Assembly (NCBI GenBank): GCA_905250025.1 | Contig: CAJNOJ010000030.1 | Span: forward strand, 496,001 to 560,000 | Length of the DNA: 64,000 nucleotides | Reading direction: 5' to 3' | Source of the DNA: Adineta ricciae | Taxonomy: Eukaryota; Rotifera; Eurotatoria; Adinetida; Adinetidae | Shown here: positions 31,301 to 42,065 of the stretch, piece by piece | How positions within the stretch are numbered: position 1 is the first letter of the stretch | Layout of the letters: every line of letters begins with the position of its first letter | Translations under genes and position numbers: made by a program | The notes under the pieces: generated by a model | What the model was told of the DNA's origin: nothing | The model's input: the letters and a program-made list of their open reading frames with translations, nothing else | Database searches by the model: none

Positions 31301-32942
31301 GGACGATAATATCGTGGTCCATAACCACGAGATGTCGTTATACCTGTGTCAGTTTCATAGCCCGAATAATCATGACCGCCACGAACGCGAATACCACCTG
31401 ATGGTAATGTTGAACGTGAATACTGATAATGTTCTTGAGGGTGTGGGTATGGTGGGTTAGCATCCACGTATGTACGAGAAGGTGAACGAATTAAGTCCAT
31501 ACGACGTAATTCAATGGGACCATCCGGTGGCGGTTCTGATGTTGCACGGAAATGTGCCGGAATGGTATTCGTTGATCCTGATATATACCCATCTTCATAT
31601 GAAAGGAAAGGATTTACCTTGATTAATAAGAGAAAAGAGAGAGGAAGTTGTTCTTAATTTACCTCGTGAATCATTTCGATTATAATTTCGTCTCGATGAC
31701 AATGTACTCGTTGGACTCTCGTTTCGATTAAGTTTGATAGGAAATCGGCCTCGATTGGGATCCATCTAAATAGAAAGCAAAAGAATTTTCTTTCTTAAGT
31801 ATTTATAAATTGTCCAGACATGTAAGCAATCAATCAATTGATTTTTCAATATGACCGCTATCAGTGAAGTTTTGAATGATATATTTCAAAGTCATAAAAG
31901 GTAATGTTAATAAGTACCATTCAATGAAGTGGGTATATATGTGTATTCTTTTTTTTGGAGTTGATGAATCTTCTCTCAAGGTAAAATGTTTTTCTTATGA
32001 ACTTTTCTTACGCAATCTCTGTACTATCTTCTTTTTAATCGAAATGATAAAAAACAGTTTTTTTTTGTGTGCTTCTCTTCTTAACATCACATATTTCCTT
32101 GAATAACTGAATGGACATTTTGTATTCTCTCCGTTTTTTTCCTCTTCTCTCTATTAAATATTAAAATGTGCTGATTAGTCAAGCGAATCTTTAGCTAATT
32201 GAAAAGAGAATAAAGTTACCCGATGAACCGAGTCGGTATTGTAAGAAGCACTTGAACTATAAGTTCGTCGATTATGTATGGGTAGATCTGTTGACCAATT
32301 TGATTGATTTCGTTGAGCACGCTTCTGTAATGTATTCTGAACACTTTCTAATAATGAATCGATAAGATGTTCATCAATGGCTGACGATGGTATTTGCGGT
32401 TTCGTCGTCGTAGTGGTTGTAGTTGTTGTTGCCATAGATGATGATGATGTTGTGATCGGAATTTCAGTATTACTACCACCACGTTTGATTCTGATGCGTT
32501 CTTCTCGCACTGTTCTGGAACTATGCGGATTTTCAAAATCGTAACGTTTCGGATTGGTCAGTGTTGACGATGATGATACTCTTGAGTTCGACAGATCATT
32601 ATTTGAATGACGTTGATATGTGTATCGATGATTATTCGATTCACTGATTGGTCGATTTACTTCAGTTAGTAAATCTTTGACAAGATCATCAAGTTGGTCA
32701 ACATCGGACTTTAATTTTGATGAAGATGTTGACGACATGATTTGTTCTGAAGGTTTATAAGAAACAGGTATCGATATACCGTTGTCACTAATATTGCTAC
32801 TATGCGAAGAAGGAGAAAAGGCTCTAGTTATTTGTACAGGCACGCTAGTAGCCTTTTGGGTTGTCGTATGTGACGGAGAGGAAGAAGAAGTAGTTGTACT
32901 AGGAGCGTTGTTATAATGATTGACTTGCACGTTTTTGTACAT
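28369..32942 (-). CDS. Tensin-like adaptor with C-terminal SH2 and PTB domains
   Basis: Tensins link integrin tails to actin and phosphotyrosine signalling at focal adhesions. Fourteen exons: 32942-32220, 31765-31663, 31592-30781, 30612-30277, 30157-30043, 29979-29946, 29817-29762, 29609-29526, 29474-29349, 29291-29193, 29140-28976, 28917-28749, 28696-28580 and 28522-28369, in frame for 1030 residues. The SH2 domain has [23 protein letters not shown] (phosphotyrosine-binding Arg), YGLAVKVEK and VRHYLIER. The PTB domain has [29 protein letters not shown] and FGFVSKK. The long N-terminal part is disordered (poly-Thr, poly-Gln) with three D/E-T-D-(S/T) motifs ([27 protein letters not shown]) and one LD-like helix ([14 protein letters not shown]). 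No PTEN-like domain was found, so it resembles short tensins. The first ATG follows an acceptor, so more 5' exons may exist. Confidence 0.85.
29844..29929. mobile_element. 66-bp hairpin (foldback/MITE-like) element with 10-bp target duplication, in a tensin intron
   Basis: The element is 29854-29919. Its ends, 29854-29874 and 29899-29919, are perfect 21-bp inverted repeats beginning AGGGGTGTTAC, with a 24-bp AT-rich loop. Immediately outside is a perfect 10-bp direct repeat, ACTTAGCATT (29844-29853 and 29920-29929). A 9-11-bp duplication is the footprint of Mutator-like transposases, so this is probably a minimal non-autonomous element. It carries no coding capacity and lies between exons ending at 29817 and starting at 29946. 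Confidence 0.85.
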
Positions 32943-34070
32943 AGCCTAGAACAAAGGAGAAAGAAAAAAAATCAACGAACAACATTAATAATGTGCTGGT
33001 GCCAGAGAAAGAAAGAAAAAAGAATGAAGGAGATGTTCGCCTGCATTGAATAAGGAAGAAGGGCAGTTGGAATAGTTGGAAGATCTGTTTTTCTATCTCT
33101 CAATAGCGGTACCATTCAGTTTTTTTCTTTCTTTCTTTCTTTTCTTCTTCTATGTTTATGTGTGCACAATTTTTACGTAACTCTTCTTTCATCCCTCAGT
33201 TTAGTATTGCGACGAGAGCGCCCGTCGTCTCTCCTATTGCCTACATAATGGCATCAACGGCTTGCGCTCTGTTCGTTCGTTTCCTATCATGCTGTATTAC
33301 TTTATCTGATACATACATACATACTGTGACGAACGAGAGAGGAAAAAAAACTACCATCGATTGTGTATATGTATATACATATATGCAATAAATCGATTTA
33401 GGAAATTTTTGATGAAAGGCATAGCTTAGATGTGCATATAATTAATACAATTATTGAGAAAAAAACGATTCGATTCAATTCATGACATGATGTTGTATTT
33501 TAGAAGAATTCTAAAGAAACTCTATTTTCTGTTTTTTTCTTCCAAGGATAACGTAAGAAAACTTGTTATTAACAAGATTATCTCTGTTTAGAACCATGCA
33601 TGCATGTATGTATGTATGTATATACGTACCAATCAAACGATGTTTAAGCCATCGTTTACTGTTAGAGTCATCAAAACTCATTCATCTAAAAAAAAGAGAA
33701 ATGAAACCGGAAGAAAGGCATAAAAGACGAGAAAGAAAAAGAAATACATGAAGAAAGAATCAACAAAGCGAAATGACAAAATTGTATAGGACAAGATTCT
33801 TTTAAAAAAGACAAACGTTTAACGGTAAATATGTGTATATCTGTTTGAGCAAAAGCAGATAGCAAATGAAAGCAATCAAACAATGCGTCTTATAGACACA
33901 ATGTCATTTATAATCGCGATGAAAAACTGTAAGAGAAACAAGTAAGACAATTAGCGTCGCCTGTCTATCTGCCGTACTGTCTCATTTTCTCACATTATCT
34001 TCACTCGTTCTTGTCTCTTCACGAGACACCAACTAATTCAAGTTCGTATTCACATACGTATTATACAGTG

Positions 34071-34092
34071 ATCATCATCATCATCATCATCA
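34071..34092. repeat. (ATC)n microsatellite
   Basis: Uninterrupted trinucleotide run of about seven units in non-coding sequence. Confidence 0.95.
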
Positions 34093-34438
34093 CCTGTTGT
34101 CTCATCTTTCGCTAACGAATCGATTTCATTTTGTTCTTTCTTTCTTTTTCTCTCATATGTATAAGTCTACATCAAACATACCGTTGACGGCGGTGTTCAC
34201 TTGAACAGTAAAGAACTAACACAAAAAAGAAATGTATGTGTGATGGGACAATGCATCGCCTACTGCCAAGTTACATATGCACACGATTCACCCACTTTCT
34301 TTTTCTCCCTCTCTCTCTCTCTCTTCCTCCTCGTTCTATGTGAATATGTATGTGCATACAAGATGAATTCATTCAACAAAAGGACAAAATGGTGCAATCT
34401 AACTCAGTTAGACGTTCTTAGTCGATGTTGATGTTCTA

Positions 34439-34461
34439 GATGATGATGATGATGATGATGA
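34439..34461. repeat. (GAT)n microsatellite
   Basis: Uninterrupted trinucleotide run in non-coding sequence, about 350 bp from the reverse-complement-type ATC run. Confidence 0.95.
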
Positions 34462-36129
34462 CGATATTAGTTAAACAAAACGAACGCTTCTCAGTTAGCA
34501 CGATGTCCATGCTTCGCTGTTTATATAAACATTTTCTCGCCTGAGAACGAGCGGATGTGTCCTTCGGAAAGCATCAATAATGATAAAGAAAGAGCGACCG
34601 AGACGAGGAGAAAAAGAAAGCGAGAGATTTGTATCACCAACAGCTTTAGTGATGAATCTCATCTAAATCAAGGTTTACATATAAAGATATCTCTCATCTG
34701 AACATTGTTACGGTCAATCAGAATGAATCGGAGATCTTTTTTTCTTTTCTTCTATCCACTTGTGGACGATTAACATCAAGATATACGATATGATCGCAAC
34801 AGTATTTGTACGTGTTTATAGAAATCGATCTACTATTAGTCAAGGTCAAGCTATGGTAGACAATAACAACCAATATATTAATCTAAAGCTGAGAAGACTT
34901 TCATTATCATTGTAAGGACAAGGGAAAAATAGCAGCTTTCTGCCATAACTTTCACTCGACTTTCATGTTGTCTCCATCATCCTTCGGACATGTAAAATAC
35001 TATGGTAACTAGAGATAAAAGGGCATACATCTCTGATGAGCTTGCGTAAGCATGTATGGCAGCACTCATTGATCAAGGCAATATTGTTGTTACAACAAGC
35101 GAAGTGGACAGAAAGCGATTATCATTCGGTTGATTAGAGTAAGAAGTCAACCAACACAGACGTGAGCAACTTCTAGCGAGACGTGTATACATTCAGCTGA
35201 CCAAATTCTCTCTTTTTTTTCATAGCTATCAGAAAGCAAGAATAATAGAGCAAGAAGAAATGTATAAATTCTCTTTGACGTACAAGAAGAAGAAGCCATT
35301 GCGAAGTCTGTTGACCGAATATCAAATGGCATTCATATGTAAATACACATATAAATGAACATGTAATAAAAGAGACGACTGAAATCGATCAGTGTTCATC
35401 TGAAATAAAATAATTTGAAATTGACAGATAAAACACAGCAATTCACTTGGAAAAATGGTTCTATAATCAAAATTCATCTTCTCTAATTCGATTATCTCTG
35501 TGTACATAGCATATAGCAGATAAAATACAAATACTTCGGCAAATATTCATGAAAAAAACCACATTTTATTTCATCCGTAGGCGTTGTAAATACCACAACA
35601 TAACAGAAAAACAGGATCAAGTTTTGATTTGCACTTGACATGACAATAAATTGATTATCAGCGAAAAACAATTTTTTTATGAATCATTTTGCTGCAAAGC
35701 ATTCGATTGGTGGACATTCAGCGAATCATATCGTACTGTCATTATTTTCTTGATTAATTTAATAATTAATACGAGAAAATGGACTTTCTAAATTGAAAAG
35801 AAGTGTGTCAACAAATAGCATGCAAAAGTTTGACTTGATCTACATATTTTTATTCTAATATTCGTTACTAGGACACGTGATTCTCTCGTAGGTTGCTAAA
35901 TAACAGCCTGGCAGGCGACAAGTAATGGTAAAGAGCAATCGTTTTTTCTTCTTCTTTCTTCCGTCAACTCCTTCGATCGACGTCTCAAGGCGCAAATTTA
36001 TATATTTTTTCTAGAAACTTTAATAGTCATTTGTTTCTCTTTTCTTATGCAACACTCATAGTGTTGACTATCTCTCTCTCTATCTATTCTCATTAATTAT
36101 TAACTGATCTACCGAATAATCCAATAACA

Positions 36130-37524
36130 ATGGCGAGTATAAACCGAATGACATTTCTAATGGCGATTTCAGAAATAACACCGCATGTTTTCATATCAGG
36201 TATGCATTGTTTTGTTGTTTGTTTTCTTTTTGGTTTAAAAATAATACATTTTTTAGGCCAAATAGCAGCAACTCTCGAACAAGTACAACGATTGGGCATC
36301 ACCTACATTGTGGTAAGTTGTAGTTTGTTTTTCTTCTTATCCCGCCTCTGCTTGTGTATTTATGCTATTGGTAGAATGTTGCATTGGAATCTTCGCCTAT
36401 TGTCTATCCAAAACATGTTAAACTCGAAAAATTCGATATACTCGACTTTCCAAATACACCGATAAGTAACTATTTCAATACCATCACTGATAAAATCCAT
36501 GCTCATCTCACTGCTGATAAACAACACAAAGTGCTTGTCCATTGCATGGCTGGAATTAGTCGAAGTATGTACACATACACATCTGAATAGTTTTCATGTT
36601 TCATTTCGTCAAAATCTGTTTCTTTTTCTCGTCTGAAGGTACGACAATAGTCTGCGCATATTTAATGCGTTATATGAATATGACCTTACGAGAAGCGTAT
36701 TTACAATGCAAAAAGCATCGCCCAATATGCTTTCCAAATTTAGGCTTCTGGAACCAGTTGATCGCCTATGAAAGTCGATTAAAACGAGACAATAGTGTTA
36801 AAAGTACGACTTCTTTTTTTAATTAAAAGTCTCTCTTGGAGAAATCTTCGTTCTCGCTCTCTCTCTTTGTTCAGTGGTACCTACTCAATATGGTAACGTA
36901 CCTGATGTTGCATTTGAAGAAATTCAACAGTACGAAGCTCAACACCAAAGACAAACAGGATCTCCACCTGTATCTACTTCAGCATTTGCATCAACTACAA
37001 GTAATCCAATAAATAGTAGTGTGACCTCTAGCGATATTCTATCCAGTCAAAGTCGAACAAATGGTCGGGATGCACATCCCAGTTCTACAACCAGCGTTAC
37101 ACGATCCCGATCATTAGCATCTCAATCTACAATTCGACCATCCGTAGCTGCTGCATCAACTTACGTCAGTAATCCATCCTATCAAACACCATTATTCACG
37201 ACCAACAGACAACCTTTTCATGCATCAACACGGCCAGCTGTTAATCGTTTGACAACAATAACTAATCCTCCGAATTCACATTCATTTTCATCCGGGTCAA
37301 CAATTTATTCAAGTAGTCGAACTATACCTGTCAGTATACCAGCTAATGTCAAACATCGTTATACACCCCATCATCCGCACCACCAACATCACCATGTCCA
37401 TCAGCATCATCATCTACCGAATGAAACAACTAATTCTATTACAAGTGCAGCAAGTAATGATCAACAACGTGCACGTTATGATACAACATATCGGTCAAGT
37501 TTTATTAAACCTTTAATACCATGA
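36130..37524 (+). CDS. Dual-specificity phosphatase (DUSP14/18/21-like), copy 1
   Basis: Five exons (36130-36199, 36257-36312, 36375-36564, 36639-36803, 36875-37524) give 376 residues. The phosphatase domain fills about residues 8-160. ISEITPHVFISG opens it, DILDFPNTPI holds the general-acid Asp, and the HCX5R loop VHCMAGISRS is intact. TTIVCAYLMRYMNMTLREAY and RPICFPNLGFWNQLIAYE follow, a typical atypical-DUSP ending. Such enzymes remove phosphate from Ser/Thr and Tyr, often on MAP kinases. The last exon adds a 215-residue Ser/Thr/Pro-rich tail with a His-rich patch (HHPHHQHHHVHQHHH), not expected in vertebrate DUSP14/18. It has a tandem relative 226 bp downstream. Confidence 0.9.
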
Positions 37525-37749
37525 GATATGATTTTTTTTCTTTTCTTTCAACATGATACGCATTTGTAGTTTTCGGAATGTCAGATGCGTGTCTTCCGGT
37601 TGATTTTGTTTCTATTTCAACTATGTTAACAAACAAAAGCCCTATTTTTCTTCTTTTTTTTTTTTTCAAAAAGAAATGAAATATCTCTAATCAGTTTTTT
37701 TTTCTTCTCTTGTCTTTGTTCTAGATCGTTCGACCATCGATCAGTAGAT

Positions 37750-38700
37750 ATGTCGGGTATATCGGAGGTTATCGAAAATCTATACATATCCGGCTTAGAA
37801 TCCGAAGCAGCGATTCTCAATAAAGGTATACGCTCTGTTATCAACATATCATCGGATTGTCCACGACAGGATCTCGGTCCAGCAGTTGATTATGAACGAA
37901 TCGCTATACCCGATTTGCCGACGGCATCCATACATATCTATTTCGATCGACTAGCCGACCGAATCGAACGAAATTTACAACAAGGGAGAAAAACATTAGT
38001 TCATTGTTATGTTGGACGTTCAAGATCAGCATCAATTATTTTAGGTTTGTTGACTTAGTGGAAAGTTTAGAAAAAATACAATAATTCGTTTTCGTTGATT
38101 TGCACTTTTAGCATATTTAATGAAATATAAACAAATGTCATTACGTGATGCATTTTACCATTTACGGTCACGTCGGCCGATTGTTGGACCTAATTTCGGT
38201 TTTATAAAACAAGTAAGTAGAAAATATTAGTCACGTTAACATTGAATGCTTCTCTCTCTCTTTTTTAGTTAATAAAATACGAAAAATCTCTCTTTGGTTA
38301 TACATCTGTTTCATTTATTGAAACGTCTTATGACTCGATACCTGATATATATTTATCATCAAGTGAAATGCGGACATCTCGTCGACCAATACTAAGAGAT
38401 TTAACTTATTTCAACAACAATTTATATTCACCTACATCCAAAACATCATCGTATCTCTACCGTTCACCCACCCAAGCTTTACCAACATTGAGCTCACGGA
38501 GTTTTTCAATTCCTAGGAGTTACCGACCGTTGAGTTCAAAGAGTTTTAGTCCATCATCATTTCTACATGATCAACCCGGTGAAAATCGCTACTATTCATC
38601 GACTCACTATCTCGATGATCCATATCTTTCGACTCGATTCAATACCTTGAGATCTAGCACATATATTCCACCTGTCTACAATCGTTTCTATTATCCATGA
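37750..38700 (+). CDS. Dual-specificity phosphatase, copy 2
   Basis: Three exons (37750-38044, 38112-38212, 38269-38700), 275 residues. The domain begins ISEVIENLYISGLESEAA. The acid Asp is in IAIPDLPTASI, and the active loop VHCYVGRSRSASIILG has intact Cys and Arg. AYLMKYKQMSLRDAF and RPIVGPNFGFIKQLIKYE close the domain. The splice position after the catalytic loop (Ser/Gly split before A-Y-L-M) corresponds to copy 1, supporting tandem duplication. Sequence has diverged strongly, and its tail of about 130 residues is Ser/Tyr/Arg-rich (repeated R-S-F-S-type motifs) and unrelated to the tail of copy 1. Probably active; substrate unknown. Confidence 0.9.
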
Positions 38701-39244
38701 CTCATTTAGATTTGTCTACATAAGTCGCCAGCTAATAATCTCATCTCTTGACACGACAGTTCAATCTCGGGGTGATTCTATCAAATCATATTTACCTTTT
38801 TGATTCTCTCTTTCAATACATATATAACCGGTGTGAGCTTTGCTTTTTTCCTATCCGACTGAGAATGCTATACACTATGACAAATGCTATTATTTATGTT
38901 TTTTTCAATATTTATAATAAATTTTCAGTGAATGACAAAATTTCCGAATCGATCAAATGTCGTGTGTATCTTCTCGTCTCAAATCTAATTGATTCTGCAA
39001 GGTATGCCATTAGCGTGCCTCGACGACCTGATCCGACGTCTTGTTATTTGAATAAATGACTATCATTAACCATGAGTCTTCGATTGCATTCGAACAATAT
39101 ATCAGTGAATAGAATCAAACCATAAGGGGAAACTCACCTTGCAGTCGTTCTTTACGGACTAAACCTTGAGAAAGAGAACGAGGGGGAAATATATATAAAT
39201 GCATATGAAGACGAAAACAAGGCGTACGCAGCGTGTGCGTGAAT
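38701..39244. other. Convergent 3' spacer
   Basis: Lies between the second phosphatase (+) and phospholipase A2 (-) genes, so it should hold both 3' UTRs. An ORF at 38748-39059 (+) shows no domain and is treated as chance. Nothing else seen. Confidence 0.4.
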
Positions 39245-39703
39245 TTATTTCGGGCATTTTAATGACTTATTGAATGTATCAGAATTTCGTTTGTAACATT
39301 CAGTAACAATACGATCACATTCACAAACGCGATGAGCACATGAGCCTGGTGTATCTTTGCAGTAAGGAAGAAGACTTTTGGGATCAACATCCCAACCATA
39401 AAAACTAACGTATGGTGAACATGAAAACAAGCCTGAGCCAGATGCGATAACCTCATCGTAACATTCATCGTGAGCTTTGCAACAAGCATCAGTTCCATCG
39501 ACAGGTTCACCTTTTCCACCAAATCCGCACCAACAGCCATAGCCATTGTAGTTCAATGCGTTTGTGCCCAAGATTTTGTTGATCATATTACCGAATTGGA
39601 TCAAGTTACGTCCTTGACTAGTAGGACCGGGTGCAGGTGTTGCATTAATTTGTAGAAGACAGGCAAGGAGGAGAACGGGAAGAATCAATAAAGACGAGGA
39701 CAT
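39245..39703 (-). CDS. Secreted phospholipase A2 (group I/II type)
   Basis: Single exon, 152 residues. Hydrolyses the sn-2 ester of glycerophospholipids in a calcium-dependent way. A clear signal peptide (MSSSLLILPVLLLACLLQI) precedes the mature enzyme. The calcium loop YGCWCGFGGKG, the His-Asp active-site helix DACCKAHDECYD and the second catalytic Asp in CECDRIVTECY are all present, with a full set of Cys for the usual disulfides. There is an insert after the active helix (ASGSGLFSCSPYVSFYGWD). It should be catalytically active and extracellular. In free-living animals this class commonly serves digestion or membrane-lipid turnover; nothing here suggests a special role. Confidence 0.92.
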   Translation of the reverse strand: MSSSLLILPVLLLACLLQINATPAPGPTSQGRNLIQFGNMINKILGTNALNYNGYGCWCGFGGKGEPVDGTDACCKAHDECYDEVIASGSGLFSCSPYVSFYGWDVDPKSLLPYCKDTPGSCAHRVCECDRIVTECYKRNSDTFNKSLKCPK

Positions 39704-40513
39704 GATGAATTAATTAAAAGGATTTGCTTCTAAACGAGAAGAAAACAATTAACATATATGTATATGTCGATGTAAATCTAATATATCAAGTTTAATTCAA
39801 GCAACAAGGCCGTGTATATATACAAAAATAACAAAATAATAGATTCATTTTTATCAAACTTTTTGGAAAAAATGGATACTGCTATTTGAAAAGATTTATT
39901 CACTTATGTAAGTGATAAAGAAGATAACTGTGAGAACCAGAGTCTTGTTTAATACAGATGACGATATTTGTATTAATCCCATCGCCCACGTGAAGTTTTT
40001 TACTAAATAACTGGTAGAACACAATGATTTTAAGATTATAGCTTATCTATTTCGATTAAATATCATTATAAGATTATTCTCGCACAGTCAGATTTTTTAT
40101 TGATCGGTTTTTCGGAAAACATTTTCAGTTAACTGTATTGACATCATTGTATTTAATAAAGCAAATATATCTTGTTTATAGTACAAGTGACATGACTGTA
40201 GTCATACAGAAAATTCATTTATAGCATAGATATCTTTTGTAATATCTATCTTTTTCAGTCTACTAAAGTCGTGTTTATCGATTCGTATGTTTGGGTGTGG
40301 CATGCATCATCATTACCGATGATATGCATTGACACATGTAAATATTTCTTCGTTCGACACAGGTGCAATACGGGAAGCATCTTCGATGATCATTAGTACA
40401 GGCCATGCTTGATTTCATACACATTTTTCTTCTCTTACTCCTTTCGCGTCAGTCACAATAAACGTAAGTACGAAACAAGTGTATTATATTTACAAAATAC
40501 ATAAATACAACGT
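39704..40513. other. Divergent promoter spacer
   Basis: Between the phospholipase A2 (-) and four-TM (+) genes. A strong donor-like AAAC|GTAAGTAC occurs near 40464, but no acceptor follows before the ATG. No gene seen. Confidence 0.4.
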
Positions 40514-41221
40514 ATGAGTACGGAAAGAATGTCTAGTATCGAGATGGATTTGCCAGCACCACCTCCATATACGGCTGCTGTTGAGAAACTCAGTGAATTT
40601 AATCAAGATTTGAATCCACCACCGGTATATACCGATATCGATGGTCAATCTGTCACGTATATCAACAATTATCCTGGTCCTCCACTAACTGATGGATGCA
40701 TAGATATGATTTCCGAAGTTCGATCCTCTAACCCTGAAAACATCATGCCAAAAAAGACTCGCATTTATCTACTTATCAACGGACTTCTGACGGTATTCTT
40801 GTCTCTTGCCGCTATTGGTTTACAAATCGGTATTCTCGCGTTGCATTCAATCGTTTATTACTATTATGGATTTTGGGCTGGTGCATTCCTCATATGTATG
40901 GGTATTAACACGATTTTCATGTATCGTCATTATTCCCGAAAAACATACTCGAATCTTTTCCATGCATTCTTTTGGCAAATGATTCTTATCGGTGTCGTAC
41001 TTGGTATTGGTGTAATAATCGTCTTAACGGATAAATGCGATGATAATAACACTGATGGGACGTCACCTTCACGAGATCCATCATGTGAAGTTTCGTATAA
41101 AGTATTAAATGGATTTCTAATTGGCATATTCGGACTGTCATTTCTACAATCAATTTTCAACACAGTTGTTTTTGGTACCTTAACAAAATATTCGCCAGAC
41201 ATTCTTAGTTTTCTGTCATAA
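40514..41221 (+). CDS. Four-transmembrane protein with N-terminal PPxY-type motifs
   Basis: Intronless, 235 residues. A cytosolic-looking N-terminal 90 residues carries proline motifs (PAPPPYTA and PPPVYTD) able to bind WW domains such as those of NEDD4-type ligases. Four hydrophobic segments follow: LINGLLTVFLSLAAIGLQIG, YYGFWAGAFLICMGINTIFM, FFWQMILIGVVLGIGVIIVL and VLNGFLIGIFGLSFLQSIFN. The loop between TM3 and TM4 has two Cys (DKCDDNN and PSCEVS), which could form an extracellular disulfide. The layout is MS4A/tetraspan-like, but no diagnostic tetraspanin CCG motif is present. I do not recognise the family; a membrane scaffold or trafficking role is a guess. Confidence 0.75.
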   Translation: MSTERMSSIEMDLPAPPPYTAAVEKLSEFNQDLNPPPVYTDIDGQSVTYINNYPGPPLTDGCIDMISEVRSSNPENIMPKKTRIYLLINGLLTVFLSLAAIGLQIGILALHSIVYYYYGFWAGAFLICMGINTIFMYRHYSRKTYSNLFHAFFWQMILIGVVLGIGVIIVLTDKCDDNNTDGTSPSRDPSCEVSYKVLNGFLIGIFGLSFLQSIFNTVVFGTLTKYSPDILSFLS

Positions 41222-42065
41222 TGCAGTTTCATTGAAAATTTCGAGAGAAAAACATGTTATAATACAACGCATACGAGACTGTCCTACTAGGTTATTTATT
41301 GAGTAAGGTATGACTCTTGTTTATCCTTTTACATATGATAGTAATTTGTAATAATTCGTAGCCGCGATGATCATGTCTGACATATGTAATAGTTTGAAGG
41401 TATAATTACGCTAACTACAAGCATTTGTAATTATTTACTCGAATATTTTTCTTTGTCAATTGCTGTCAGGATGATCTGTTATTCGAAGTATTGGATGCAT
41501 GAATGAAACTCATACGAAATGCGAGTCGACAGTATCGGGTTTTTGTTCGAGACATTCATTAGAATCGTATTCTCAGTTCTTCACTAGTTTTTCAGGTATT
41601 CTCTCAAAATAGTGCATATTTAATTATTCAATATTGTATACACATGACAATAACAATCAATTAGTGTTTGTAGGATCTCTCTCTCTCTGTCTCTCTTTTC
41701 CCTAGTGGTAAAATGAACAGCATTACTTTGCGATATACTTTGTTTTTCTGTGATACCGTCTGAAATTGTCGACTGTTGTGTGTTTTTTCTCTCATTTTCT
41801 TGATTCAATTCGGCGGACAAGTAAAAGATAAGCTTCTTTTGTAGGGTAAATGTTAAAATATTCAATGAACATAATTTTCCGTGTTTTGTGCTGTTAAATA
41901 AATGAAAATGGCAGATTTCTTTTTCAACAGGCTTTCTATACTCCTCTGGCGTGACACACTTATTCTATTTCTTTCATATATATATATTATTCTATCATCC
42001 TTAACATTTAACCGACGCGTTTTCTGCTCGACAAAACCATTCTCTTCAAACTTTTACATTTAACG
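41222..42065. other. Spacer upstream of kinesin gene
   Basis: Contains the 3' UTR of the four-TM gene and the kinesin promoter. A (ct)n patch near 41675-41697 and a (ta)n patch near 41978-41990 are present. A minus-strand ORF at 41620-41865 has no recognisable domain. Confidence 0.4.

Larger units (their letters stand above)
32943..36129. other. 3.2-kb spacer with microsatellites
   Basis: The longest gene-free stretch in the window, between the divergent tensin-like (-) and phosphatase (+) genes. It is rich in simple repeats: (atgt)n near 33603-33622, (ct)n near 34309-34325, (atc)n 34071-34092 and (gat)n 34439-34461. Short ORFs on both strands lack domains. It could contain 5' non-coding exons and enhancers of the tensin-like gene; none can be pinpointed. 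Confidence 0.45.

Noticed and set aside
38748..39059. 103-codon plus-strand ORF after the second phosphatase
   Set aside because: It overlaps the expected 3' UTR, has no domain and no good upstream context.
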